Below are positions 22,796 through 32,949 of a stretch of DNA of 64,000 bases, piece by piece (position 1 is the first letter of the stretch; each line of letters opens with the position of its first letter). The position numbers were made by a program, and so were the translations under genes. The notes under the pieces were generated by a model. It was not told the origin of the DNA and searched no databases. It saw only the letters and a list, made by a program, of their open reading frames with translations. Source of the DNA: Cornus controversa (Eukaryota; Streptophyta; Magnoliopsida; Cornales; Cornaceae); contig CM048848.1 in NCBI GenBank assembly GCA_026545225.1, positions 49,377,806 through 49,441,805 of the forward strand, given 5' to 3'.

Positions 22796-23501
22796 TTATC
22801 CAAGAATTGTCCCTAGAGGAGAGTGAATAGGGGCTTTAATTTTTTCGGTTTAGCTAGTTTTGATAAAAGTTAGTTTGATTGGACTTTTGTCACATTTTGT
22901 GAGCTTATATATTCAACTAGTGAGAATGCAAATGTAAATGCACTATATATAAGGCTCTTATGCACTTAAAAGATCTAGTAGATATAACTAGTGAAAGTGC
23001 TCATATAAGTGCAACATATCATACTTGTAGTGTGTGTAAATGTTAATTGCACATTTTATCAAACACATAAATTCGATTCTAGAGATATTTGTATTTTACG
23101 AAAATTTTGTGAATCGTAATAATTCAAGATCAAAATTGGATTTCAATTCAGAGGAAATATTATGGCAGATTTTCTCTTAAACACTTTCCTAATGTCTTTT
23201 ACCCGAAGAACATCCTAGATGACCTCTATATAAGAAAAAGAGATAAGTAGGGTTAAGTGGGGGGAGGGAGAAAAAAGAGTGAAGACCAGGGCAGAGAAGA
23301 CAGAGACAATCAAGGTTTTATTTATTTTATTTCATTATGTCTTTTATTGTTTGTTATTTTCTTCGACCATGTGTAATTAAACTCTTCAACTAGGATTGAG
23401 GAGGAAACCTCCATTAATGAAGTGAAGTTATTTTGTTCATTAATTGATTCTCATGTGTATGATTTAAATGCTTATGATTTTCGCTTCTTGTGATTAATTA
23501 T
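22796..23501. other. Spacer, possible retrotransposon leader
   Basis: No coding motif. ctctatataagaaaaag (about 23222-23238) could be a TATA box, and the sequence after it (purine-rich, then aaactcttcaactaggattg) resembles retrotransposon leaders. No matching second LTR was found. Confidence 0.3.
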
Positions 23502-23502
23502 T

Positions 23503-24341
23503 GGGTAAAATACATTGACATCCCCTGAGGTTTGGCCTAATTACACCCAGCATCAAACTAATGGATTTTGTTACAATGACCTCCCCTGAAGTTTGCTCCG
23601 TTAGACGAAGACCCCCCTCCATCCAAAATTCAGTTAGTTTTATCAAAAAAAATTATGGTAAATTACACTAACCTCCCCTAAAGTTTGGGATAAATTACAT
23701 TAACCTCTCCTGAGGTTTGGCCTAATTACACCCGACATTAAACTAATTGATTTTGTTACAATGACCTCCCTTGTAACATAAATGAACTAACCGACGTTAA
23801 CTTTTGGATGAAATGTCTATTCTACCTTTAATATTATATTAATATAAAAATTAAAATATTTATATATATAAAATGACATTTTTGCCCATCTAATATAATA
23901 ATATTTACTATATTATATATATAGTAAATATATATATATATGTGTGTGTGTGTGTGTACGCACAACCCCAGCTGCCATCATTGCCCCATCGACACCACAC
24001 CAAGATCATCGCCATGTCACATACCAGACCCACCACTCAAGGTTGTCATGCTGTGAACCACCACTAGCCAAGCCACCATGAGCCACCACAACCATCGTAA
24101 AAACCCCAACTGCCATGGCCACCACCATGCTCCAATCATGTAAATATTAATATATTAGATGGGCAAAAGCGTCATTATATATATATATTTTTTTTGTTAA
24201 TTTTTATATCAATATAATATTAATGGTAGAATAGACATTTCACTCAAAAGTTAACGTATGTTAGTTCATTTATGTTACAGGGGAGGTCATTGTACCAAAA
24301 TCAATGAGTTTGATGCCGGGTGTAATTAGGCTAAACCTCAC
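23503..24341. mobile_element. Foldback (MULE-like) element with long inverted arms
   Basis: The left arm (23710-23908) and right arm (24140-24340) are inverted copies of about 200 bp, from gaggtttggcctaattacac to the ggcaaaa/ttttgccc block. An extra partial copy of the outer arm sits at 23503-23620. The 230-bp loop holds (TA)n(TG)n followed by a CCA/CAT-rich stretch (23960-24130) unlike the arms and possibly captured. There is no transposase. The right end abuts the Tat gag region directly. Confidence 0.8.
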
Positions 24342-24344
24342 AGA

Positions 24345-25160
24345 AGAACTGATCATGTAGAACACATCTATCAGTACTAGCAGAAGATGACTTTAGATGC
24401 GGAGAACGATGCACTCATGTGCAAAATATTTCAATCCAGCCTATCAGGACTAACGTTATTACGGTTTAAACAATAACCACCTCGCTCAATCTTTAACTTC
24501 TCAAAGATTTGTGAGTTATTCGTTGCTCAGTACGCTGGAAATCAAGAAAAAAGGAGGACCATCTTGACCTGCTTTAATTTGGAGATGTCAATGATAGACC
24601 AATGTGATCAAACTACAGTGGTGGAAGCTTTAAAAATAGCGATACTACCTGAGGAGGGCTTCTACAGATCTTTGGTAAGAAGTGTTCTAAGAAATATGGG
24701 TGATATAAACTTCTGGGTTCATAAGTACTTGAGAATAGAGGAGGATTGAAGCTGCTAGGAAACAGTGATCAACTTTAATCGTTGTGGGACAGCAGACGAA
24801 GAGCCAAATTGTTAAGGTTAAGCCACCTCGAGTTGCTTCATCATCTGTGTAATAACCAGTAAAAAAGCAAAAGGTTAAAGGGAAGATCATTCAGTTAAAA
24901 GTATCCTTGGCCAGGCTTTATTATAAGAACAAGAGCAAAGAAATTTTTTGCTTACCTCCAACTATCAGGCAACCATTAGAGTAAAGGGATAAAAATAAGC
25001 ATTGTTCACTTCATAGTGACTTTGGCCACACTACTAATGAATGCAAGAGTTTAAGACAACAAGTGGAGGCATTGATCGCCAAAGGTAGCCTATCAGAGTG
25101 TGAAGAGCAAGCCAAACCATCTAATCAGCCTTAGCAGAAACCAAACAGGCAGTAGAACCC
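24345..25160 (+). pseudogene. Tat gag
   Basis: Reading through stops gives a typical Ty3/gypsy gag core: DALMCKIFQSSLSG, then PPRSIFNFSKICELFVAQYA, then a 61-codon open piece (24564-24749) with a WVHKYLRIEE end. Further on (about 24995-25095) is HCSLHSDFGHTTNECKSLRQ followed by QVEALIAKG, the degenerate zinc-knuckle end of gag in Tat/Athila elements. The protein would form the capsid-like particle. Several stops are TAG or TAA where Gln is usual. Confidence 0.82.
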
Positions 25161-25257
25161 TACTCCAGTTTGGGTCATTAATGTTATCCATAGTCGACTA
25201 ATATCAGATCAAGAAAGTGAATCAGAAAGGTGATCACACTTAAGGAGTGCCCAAAAG

Positions 25258-25690
25258 ATGCAAAGGATTGGGGAGGTTCACTCAGTGCATAATCATTTAG
25301 CTAAGGTGTCGATTGTCTTCACATATGAATATATGAGCAAGATCCAAACACCCCACGAAGATCCGCTGGTGATTAGTCTCATTATATCCAATTATGAAAT
25401 AAAGAGGGTCTTGGTTGATGCGGGAAGTAGTGCAAACGTACTAACTCTATAGGCTTTCCAGCAAATAGGCCTAGGGGTAGAACGTATCAGGCCAACTACT
25501 AAAACACTAATAGGATTCGATGGGAGGTAGGTTATCCCAACTGGAGTAGTGGAACTTCCAGTAACAACAGTGGCCAGAAACCTTACAGAATCATTTGTTG
25601 TTGTTAATTTTAACTTTTCATACAACATGATAATGGAAAGAGGTTGGATACATCATATGCAAGGAATTTTGTCAATGTTTCATTAACTAA
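25258..25690 (+). pseudogene. Tat aspartic protease
   Basis: The open piece (25258-25452) contains VLVDAGSSANVL, where D-A-G is the aspartic protease catalytic triplet (family D-[ST/A]-G). After one TAG the same frame continues AFQQIGL and, past a second stop, VIPTGVVELPVTT, matching the flap and following strands. The enzyme would cleave the Gag-Pol polyprotein. The catalytic triplet is intact but the frame is not. Confidence 0.82.
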
Positions 25691-26141
25691 TGAGATGTGT
25701 AGCGCCGAACAGAACAGATATGATCAATATCCTAGGAGACTAAGTGGCTGCTAAAAAGTGCTACGCTCTTGCGCTAAAGGGAAAGATGGTGAAAGATAAT
25801 CAGACCAAATAGCAATTACAAAAATCTTTGCCAAAAAGTATTCCAGAAGAGCACGAGAAAGACAAGCTAACTGAAGAGCTGCTCGAGATAATCGAGATCA
25901 TCCCTGAAAAAGATCCTACAAACCTTGGGACTTCTCTAAGCGAATAAGAAATAATGCAATTAATACTGTTGCTAAAATAAAATGCATATGTTTTCGCATA
26001 GGACCATGCGAATATGCCAGAATATGATCCTCCAGTGTCATCCCATACGCTCAATAGCAACCCAAACCATCCACCAGTGGAGTAAAGGTAGAGATGATTC
26101 GCTCCAAAAAATAATCAAATTATAGCAGTAGAGGTAGATCG
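25691..26141 (+). pseudogene. Tat reverse transcriptase, N-terminal piece
   Basis: In the frame of the protease, with stops, the sequence reads NAYVFA-DHANMPEYDP (W of the usual FAW motif changed to a TAG stop) and FAPKNNQIIAVEVDR. These are the standard start of gypsy RT (...FAW...MPGID...; RRrFa.er...I..EV.rLL). It stops exactly at the insertion of the gypsy LTR and resumes at 28590. TSD copies gatcg are at 26137-26141 and 28590-28594. Confidence 0.8.
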
Positions 26142-28589
26142 CGTAAAGACCAGGCCCAATTTTGATCAGTTTCTATTTTAATCATCATTTTTCCCTAATT
26201 GAATTTTAAATACTATTTAGAATGTTTTAAATGTGGAAAACATGTTTGAAAAGTTGTTTAGAGGTTTTGAAAAGTTTTCAAAATATTTGGGAGAATTTGA
26301 AATTTTTGGGTCAATAGGGGACACGGTCTTGGTGGGCCTAAAAATCTAAAAAATATTTTAAAAAATATTTTTTTGGTTTTAGTCCAAACTAAATGTTAAA
26401 TGAGTTAAGGAAGTGATTTCGAAACCATACCCGCTTTCGAAATCAAAAATGGAGGTCAGGAGGGGACGTTAAGTGACCCGTGGGCGTTTCGGTCATTTCA
26501 CACCCGAAGATAGTATCTAGGGTAGAGATCTTAGCCATTATACATATAGCTGATATATCTTTCTCACTCTCCCATTTCATCCCTCTTCCTTCTCTCTTCA
26601 TTTTGGACGTGTTGGGCTAAGATTTGAAAAACGCTGAAGGCAAGTTGATTGCTCTACTCAGCGAGGGTTACACGTTGAACAGATAAAAGTTTACTTTTGG
26701 CAAGGATAGAAAATTTGGAATTTTGGGACTTAGCTTCCAAAACTTGAGATTTGAGGTAGGGGTGTGAATCTCCTATTTATTTTGATTCTATCGGTCACAT
26801 AATTGTGACATGAAACTTTCAAGAATTTATTCATGTTAAGATTGATTTTATGGTGAAATCGATGTTGTCTAGCATGTTCTAGATTGAGTTATGTTGTATG
26901 CATGATTTAAACGCTATCATTATGTTCTTGTTGAGTTTTTAAGTCCATTTGTATCATAAATGGAATTTGACCTCATATGTGGGATAAATGCCTAAAATGA
27001 TATTTCCTAAAATGAATTGTTGTGATTTCCATTAAGTAAGTTAAATGGCATTTGTGACAAGCTTGAGATGAAATTGACATGCATTAACTTGACATATGTT
27101 ATGCATTAGATGAAATTGTGACAATCATGGGTTTTGGTGCATTTATGTGATAATGTGCACTTATGTGAGAAATTTTAGTTTTTAGGGCATGTGTGAGAAT
27201 TAAGAAGGACTTGAAGCCCTAGGGTGCAAAGCTTAAAACTTGGTCAAGCGGATGTCGCTTTCGTCAAGTTAGAAATCCGTAGAGCGTAAAAAAAACTTGT
27301 GGTCTTGAAAAAACCCTTACTATAGAATTATGACAAGCAGAAGTCCCTAGTTGAAGTGATTTTAGAGTATACGTGGTGTGAGTTTATTTGGTGAATGTGA
27401 ATCATTTCTAAATTGTTTATGTGCATTGAGGATTCATGGCATTTGCATGATCTCCAAAATGATATTGTCTTGAACATGAAAACCATTAGAGCATGACATA
27501 TAGCATATACAGATTTTATTGTGCATTCATTCATGGCTGCTTGAGTCAAGGTCGAGTCGGATGGATCATTTCTATTGGGAGTAGTTTTATGCTCACCCAC
27601 TTTCTCCAAATTCTTTTTCAGATAAAGCTCTGATGGAGGAGGAAGCTTAAAAAGCTTGAGTGGACTTTTGAGTTTCTTTTGGAATTGTATGTTTTGGATA
27701 TGTAGATAGATGTTCATGCTAGTTTGTGGCATGTCGATTGTGTTAAAGATGTTGTCTTTGCACTTGAATTATATTGATGCATTCATATTTCAAATGTATT
27801 CATCATATGTTGCTTATGTATAACTTGTGAGGAATAAATGTATATGATACTTAGTTTGAACCTCAATGTCTATGTTTTATAAATGCGACCATTGGAAATT
27901 CAATTTATGTGTTTGGACCATGTGAAGTATGTTTAGATCATTTAGGATGTTCCACACCTCATAGAGAAGGTATGGGTATTGATGGATGGAGTTTTAGTTT
28001 GAAAATAACCTTTTTGTATAATTGTAGGAATTCTATATAAGGTATTTCGATTATACGAAATGACCATTTCGCATTATCAAAATCTTTCGATCATGTGAAT
28101 TTCTATCAAAATTTTTGATAGTATAGACCTCAAATTCCAACGTGATCTCGATCGTACTTTGCATATACTTTGATCAATCGAGAATTTTGATCGTGCAAAA
28201 TAGGATTTTCGATTGTGTGAAATAGGGCTTTTGATGGTGTGAAAAGCACATTTAGATTGTGTGAAATGGTGGCCTGCAGCTAGGCTTAGGTAAGTGTGGC
28301 CATGTGTGGGGCCTTAGTTAGTGATTGATGTTGAGTCATACGTAGATACTTGTATACATATATATTATGCTTCCGCATTGAATTAAAGGTTGAGGTAGTC
28401 AATTGGGGTTATAGAAGTGTTCACCCTCAGAACTCGAGCTCAGAGACAGTATCTCTGGTGGCTCAAAAATCAGGGCGTGACAATAACTTGGTATCAAGGT
28501 ATGGTACCATGGTGAGATTTTGATATGAGTCGGTGATGTGAAAACCTAAATGCCCTCAGGTTCTGGAAATCAAAGATCGAGGTGTGACA
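26142..28589 (+). mobile_element. Gypsy (Tekay/Del-like) LTR insertion inside the Tat RT gene
   Basis: Flanked by perfect 5-bp duplications gatcg (26137-26141, 28590-28594), so both ends are true insertion ends. The left end cgtaaagaccagg corresponds to a mutated tgtaa... LTR start. A likely LTR end is ggcgtgaca at about 28473-28481, followed after five bases by ttggtatcaaggtatgg, a PBS-like site, and then a short tail that again ends ggtgtgaca at 28589. This fits a 2.34-kb 5' LTR plus a remnant of the internal region and 3' LTR after a large deletion. No coding region remains. About 28180-28270 holds four ~22-bp repeats of ttttgattgtgtgaaatagg type. Confidence 0.78.
28482..28500 (+). promoter_or_regulatory. 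PBS-like site of the inserted gypsy LTR
   Basis: ataacttggtatcaaggta follows an LTR-like ...gtgaca end. tggtatca matches the initiator-Met tRNA primer site, but the following bases do not. Confidence 0.5.
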
Positions 28590-29130
28590 GATCGACTTCT
28601 CCAGACTGGTTTTATCAGAGAAGTGCAATTTCTATAGTGGCTCTCCAATGTGGTAGTAGTGCGGAAAAAGAATGGCAAGTGGCAAATCTGCATAGATTCA
28701 TTAACTTGAACAAAGCTTGCCCCAATGACAGTTTTTCTCTCCCAAAAATTGATCAAATGGTTGACACCACAACTGGTTATGAACAATTGACGTTCCTCAA
28801 TCCATACTCTAGATACAATCAAATTCCAATGAATCCTGACGATGAAGAAAAAATATCTTTTATCACCGAGAAAGGAATCTATTGCTACAAGGTGATACCT
28901 TCGGACTGAAGAACGCTAGTGCAAACTACCAACGTCTAATCAATAAGGTTTTCAAAAAATTGATAGGTCAAACAGTCGAAGCATACATAGATGACATTGT
29001 GGTAAACAGCCTCAGAAAGGAAGATTACATGAAGCATTTGGAGGAGGTTTTTGACACTTCACGAAACCATAACATGAAGTTGAATCCTTTGAAGTGTTCC
29101 TTCGGGGTTTCTTCATAACAATTCTTGGGG
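28590..29130 (+). pseudogene. Tat reverse transcriptase, main catalytic piece
   Basis: Resumes after the LTR insertion with gatcgacttctccagactgg (DRLLQTGFI) and then shows NLNKACPNDSFSLPKIDQMV and TFGLKNASANYQRLINKVF (another frame). The catalytic motif AYIDDIVV is at about 28981-29004. These are the conserved gypsy RT blocks, with the Y-I-D-D metal-binding aspartates intact. A frameshift lies near 28905. The enzyme would copy element RNA into DNA in the cytoplasmic particle. Disrupted by insertion, frameshift and stops. Confidence 0.88.
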
Positions 29131-29710
29131 CACATAGTTAACCGAATGGGAATAGAAGCAAATCCAATTCAGGTGAAAACTCTCATTCAGAATGAGGAAC
29201 CAAAGACTCACAAGGACATCCAGATCCTAGTAGGATGTATCGCTGCTTTAAGTAGATTTATCTTTTGGCTTTCGGACAAATGCAAACCCTTTTTTGACAC
29301 CATCAGAACGAGGGGGAAAAGAGTATGGGGAACCAAACTGAACAAGGCTTTAGCAAAACTCAAACAGTACTTGGTCCAATTACCAACGCTTTCAACATCT
29401 AATGCATGAGAGCCTCTGTACTTATACATTGCAGTACTCGAATAGCCACAAGTGCAGTTCTAATTAGAGAATTCGATAAAAAGCAACACCCACTATTTTA
29501 CTCAAGTAAAACCATGACCGAGGCCGAACAGAGGTACTCGAAATTTGAGAAGAATGCACTAGCCCTAATCCAAGCAAAAAGGAAACTGAGGCATTATTTT
29601 GAAGCTCATCCAATCATTGTCCCGACCAAATTTTTGATCAGAGCAATTCTTCACAAGCCTGATCAGCTAGGGAGAATTACTAGATGGGCAATTGATTTGG
29701 GAGACTGACA
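29119..29710 (+). pseudogene. Tat RT connection and first RNase H (RT-RNase H)
   Basis: FLGHIVNRMGIEANPIQVKT continues the RT thumb. The next open piece (29406-29708) reads SAVLIREFDKKQHPLFYSSK, TEAEQRYSKFEKNALAL and RKLRHYFEAHPI, the standard Ty3/gypsy RNase H. It ends LGRITRWAIDLGD. One stop separates the two pieces (about 29409). Confidence 0.85.
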
Positions 29711-30200
29711 TAATTTATAAGCCCCAGACCGCAATAAAGGGACAAGCAGTGGCATACTTCCTACTTGAGTATGAGCCATAAAATGATGAAGAGCCATAAA
29801 TCTCAACTCAACCTGAATAGAAGCTCCATGTCGATAGGTCATCAACACAGATAAGATCGAGCACCAGCATAGAAATTCAAACTCTTGATAGAACCGCTCT
29901 ACAGTCAGCAATCCATGTAGACTTTCATGCATCAAACAATGAAGCTGAGTACGAAGCTCTGTTGGCAGAACTGGGGTTAACAAAGACACTCCAAGTAAAA
30001 AATCTACAAGTTTTTAGTTACTCTCAACTAATTATAAAACAGGTTAGTGAGGATTACTTCTCAAAGGATGACCGCATGAAAATCTATAAAGACTTGGTAG
30101 AAAAAGAGCTCAGAGAATTCGACCAAGTAAAGGTTTCCTAAATCCCAAGAGAACAGAACCTGGAGTGAACAAGTTAACATGTTCGGCTTCAACAACACGA
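29711..30200 (+). pseudogene. Second (archaeal-type) RNase H of the Tat element
   Basis: With stops and a frameshift, the sequence reads KLHVDRSSTQIRSS (family WtLyVDGSSn..GsG), then HASNNEAEYEALLAELGL and VFSYSQLIIKQVS, then IPREQNLE. This is the additional aRNH domain that marks the Tat lineage. In VDGSS the Gly has become Arg (G-to-A), and the Trp before KLHVD is a TAG stop. The Asp of SDSQL is also lost (SYSQL). Confidence 0.82.
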
Positions 30201-30238
30201 TTAGATCTAATCAGGGTAGTCCCAATTGAAACCTTGGA

Positions 30239-31494
30239 GTGCCTAGTATTCGTGTCCAAAAAAAAATATTAGTTCTGCAAACAGGGCCCAGTTGGATAGA
30301 TCCCAAAAAGGCTTATCTCATTGACGGGGTTCTGCCAACGTCAAAAGAAGAAGCAAGGAAAATTAGAATGAATTCATCAAAATATGCAATGATTGGCGGG
30401 CATCTTTATAAAAGGTCATTTTCAGGACCATACCTAAGGTGTGTGGCACCATCAGAAGTGAAAGAAATACTCTCCAGAATCTATGGGGGCGTATGTGGAA
30501 GCTATTTGGGAGGAATATCGCTGGCTCACAAGGCCATTACCCAAGGATATTTCTAGCCATACATGGCTCGAGATGCCTCGCAAGGATACCCCATTAGCCC
30601 TCTGAGGATCTAACCACCATGGCCAGCCCATGACCATTTGTAAAATAGGAAATGGATTCAGTTGGACCACTCCCTAAAGCCGCCAATAGCAAGAAGTACG
30701 TTCTATTAGCTACAGATTACTTCGCAAAGTGGGTTATGGAAAAATCCTATGCAACAATCACTCACGTGCAAGTGAAAAAGTTCATCTGGAGTAACATCAT
30801 CTGCTGGTTCGGTCTACCAGAATCCATCATCATGGATAATGCCATAAACTTTGACAATCAGCCAATACAAAAGTTTTTCAAATCATATGGGATCAACCAG
30901 AAATTTTTCTTAAGATCATATCAACAAGGGAATAGCCAAGCAGAAATAACCAATAGGACCATCTTTGAATGCATTCAAAAGAAATTGAAAGCTTAAAAGG
31001 GTAAATGGCTTGAGGAGCTGCCCAAAGTGTTTTGGGCTTACCGAACTACTCCCAGGCAACCGACCGAGAAAGTCCGTTCTGTCTGGCCTATAGATCCAAA
31101 ACAGTGATACCAACTGAGTTGTCTACCCCAATGATTAGATCAGAAGTGCTGGAGAAAGGGCATAATGATCAACAGCTAGAGTAGAGCCTAGATTTGCTAG
31201 AAGAAATAAAGAAGGCATCTCAGATCAGACTGGCATTGTATCAAAGGAGGGTCAAAAATAGTTATGAAAAAAAGGTAAAGCATCGAGTATTTGGTATGGG
31301 AGACTGGGTACTAAGGAAAGTCATCGACAACACAAAAGAATTTATTGTTAGAAAGTTCGGGGCAAATTGGGAAGGTCCATATGAAGTCACTGAAGTGATT
31401 GGAAATATTGCATACAAGCTTCACAGAGTTAGCAACTCTGAGTCAATTCACAAGCCTTGGAATGCAACTCATTTAAAGAGGTACTATGTTTAAA
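30239..31494 (+). pseudogene. Tat integrase and pol C-terminus
   Basis: The N-terminal zinc region reads RIYGGVCGSYLGGISLAHKA where the family has His at both Tyr positions; the downstream Cys pair is also lost. GYF-PYMARD has a TAG for the conserved Trp. The core (30652-30996) keeps LATDYFAKW (first Asp), IMDNAINFDN (second Asp) and QQGNSQAEITNRTI (Glu). The last open piece (31194-31493) has DWVLRKV and GPYEVTEVIGNIAYKLHRV and ends WNATHLKRYYV. The protein would integrate element DNA. Stops near 30554, 30640 and 31000 kill it. Confidence 0.88.
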
Positions 31495-31639
31495 TTTAGT
31501 ATAATAGAACTAGATTCTTCTTTTTCTTAGTCAAAATAGCCTACGTTTTGTCTGATAATAGAAAATTTTCTTAATACAAAGTACCTTTTCCAAATATTTC
31601 ACTGTAAAAAAAAAAAAGAAAAAAGAATGGCCTTGTATT

Positions 31640-31780
31640 GGAAAGGGGGCATATAGGTTTTGCATAGTTAGCGATAACAAGTTTATTCGCAAGCCTTGGA
31701 ATTTAATTCATTTAAGGAGATATTATGTTTTAACTCAGTATATTAAAGCTTAGAGTTTAAATTTCGGCAATATAGCCTTC
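31640..31780 (+). repeat. Diverged tandem copy of the pol 3' end
   Basis: ttcgcaagccttggaatttaa...catttaaggagatattatgtt repeats the pol ending at about 31445-31492 (ttcacaagccttggaatgcaa...). It is a partial duplication of the pol terminus and the DNA just after it. Confidence 0.65.
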
Positions 31781-31959
31781 ACTTTGTATAAATAATAATG
31801 GAGTATTATTGGGGTTTATGCCAAGATTGGCCTCAAAAATAATGACAGTCTCCTTTAAATTACTCATTGTCAAAAAGTGGAAATGGCATGGTCACACACT
31901 GGGGGGAAAAGTTTCATGCTTTATTATAAATAAAGAATAAAGTCAAAGTCAAAAGTCAC

Positions 31960-32720
31960 GGTAAGGCATGGGCATTACTCAAGGAGATATGAGCAATGCC
32001 AATGTCTTGCCGAATTTTTTAACTTACGAAATATTCAATCACCCCTAAAAAAACCATTCAAAAAGGAAAGCGGCATTATAAGCCAATCACCTAAAAAGAA
32101 AAAAAATAGGCATTGAGCCCATAAAAACTAAGGCCTCAAGAGTCGATCGCTTACAGAAAAAGAGAGGCAGCTGGCATTATAAGCCAATCGCCTACAAAAA
32201 AAAAAAAAGAGAGGTAGCTGGTATTATAAGTCGATCGCCTAAAAAGAAAAAATAGGTATTGAGCCCATAAAAGCTAAAGTCTCAAGAACCGATCGCTTAC
32301 AAAAAAAGAGGTTGCTGACATTATAAGCCGATCGTCTAAAAAGGAAAAATAGGCATAGAGCTCATAAAAGCTAAGGCTTCAAAAGCCGATTACTTACAAA
32401 ACAAGAGGCAGCTGGCATTGTAAGTCTATCACCTAAAAAGAAAAAATAGGCATTGAGCCCATAAAACCTAAGGCTTTAAGAGTTAATCACTTACAAAAAA
32501 AAAGGAGAGAGAAAGAGCGAAAGAAACAGCTAGCATTACAAGCCGATCATTTAAAGCTCAAGCTAAGGCCTCAAGTGTTGATCACTTAAAAAGAAAGGCT
32601 AAGGCATCATATGATTGTTTAAAACTCGGGCCTCAGGATCACTCAGTAAATCAAGGCGAAGGCATCATGTGTCAATTGCTGATCATTCACAAAAATTAAG
32701 ATCCTAAGTGATGAATAAAA
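31960..32720 (+). repeat. Tandem array in the Tat 3' region, ~100-bp compound unit
   Basis: Units combine ggcattgagcccataaaa, ctaaggcctcaagagccgat, cgcttacaaaaaaagaggca and gctggcattataagccgatc. About five to six copies at roughly 100-145-bp spacing. The array lies between pol and the antisense ORF, as array 1 does for the other Tat remnant. Confidence 0.8.
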
Positions 32721-32949
32721 CTTGGATAAAGTTTTTAAATGAGTGTTCACTGAGTAAGGCCATAGCCCAAGTTGTCAAATATTTCTTATTTTTCTTTTTG
32801 GTATTTAAGAAATTTCAATTGCTTAAGTTTAACAGAGTTAACAAAAAATGCTCAAAAGATTAAAGTGCAAAAATGGTGATATTCATTAAACATTAATTAC
32901 AAAAGAAAGGGGAAGAATAAATTGTCTATTAAAGCTCTAAATGACTATT

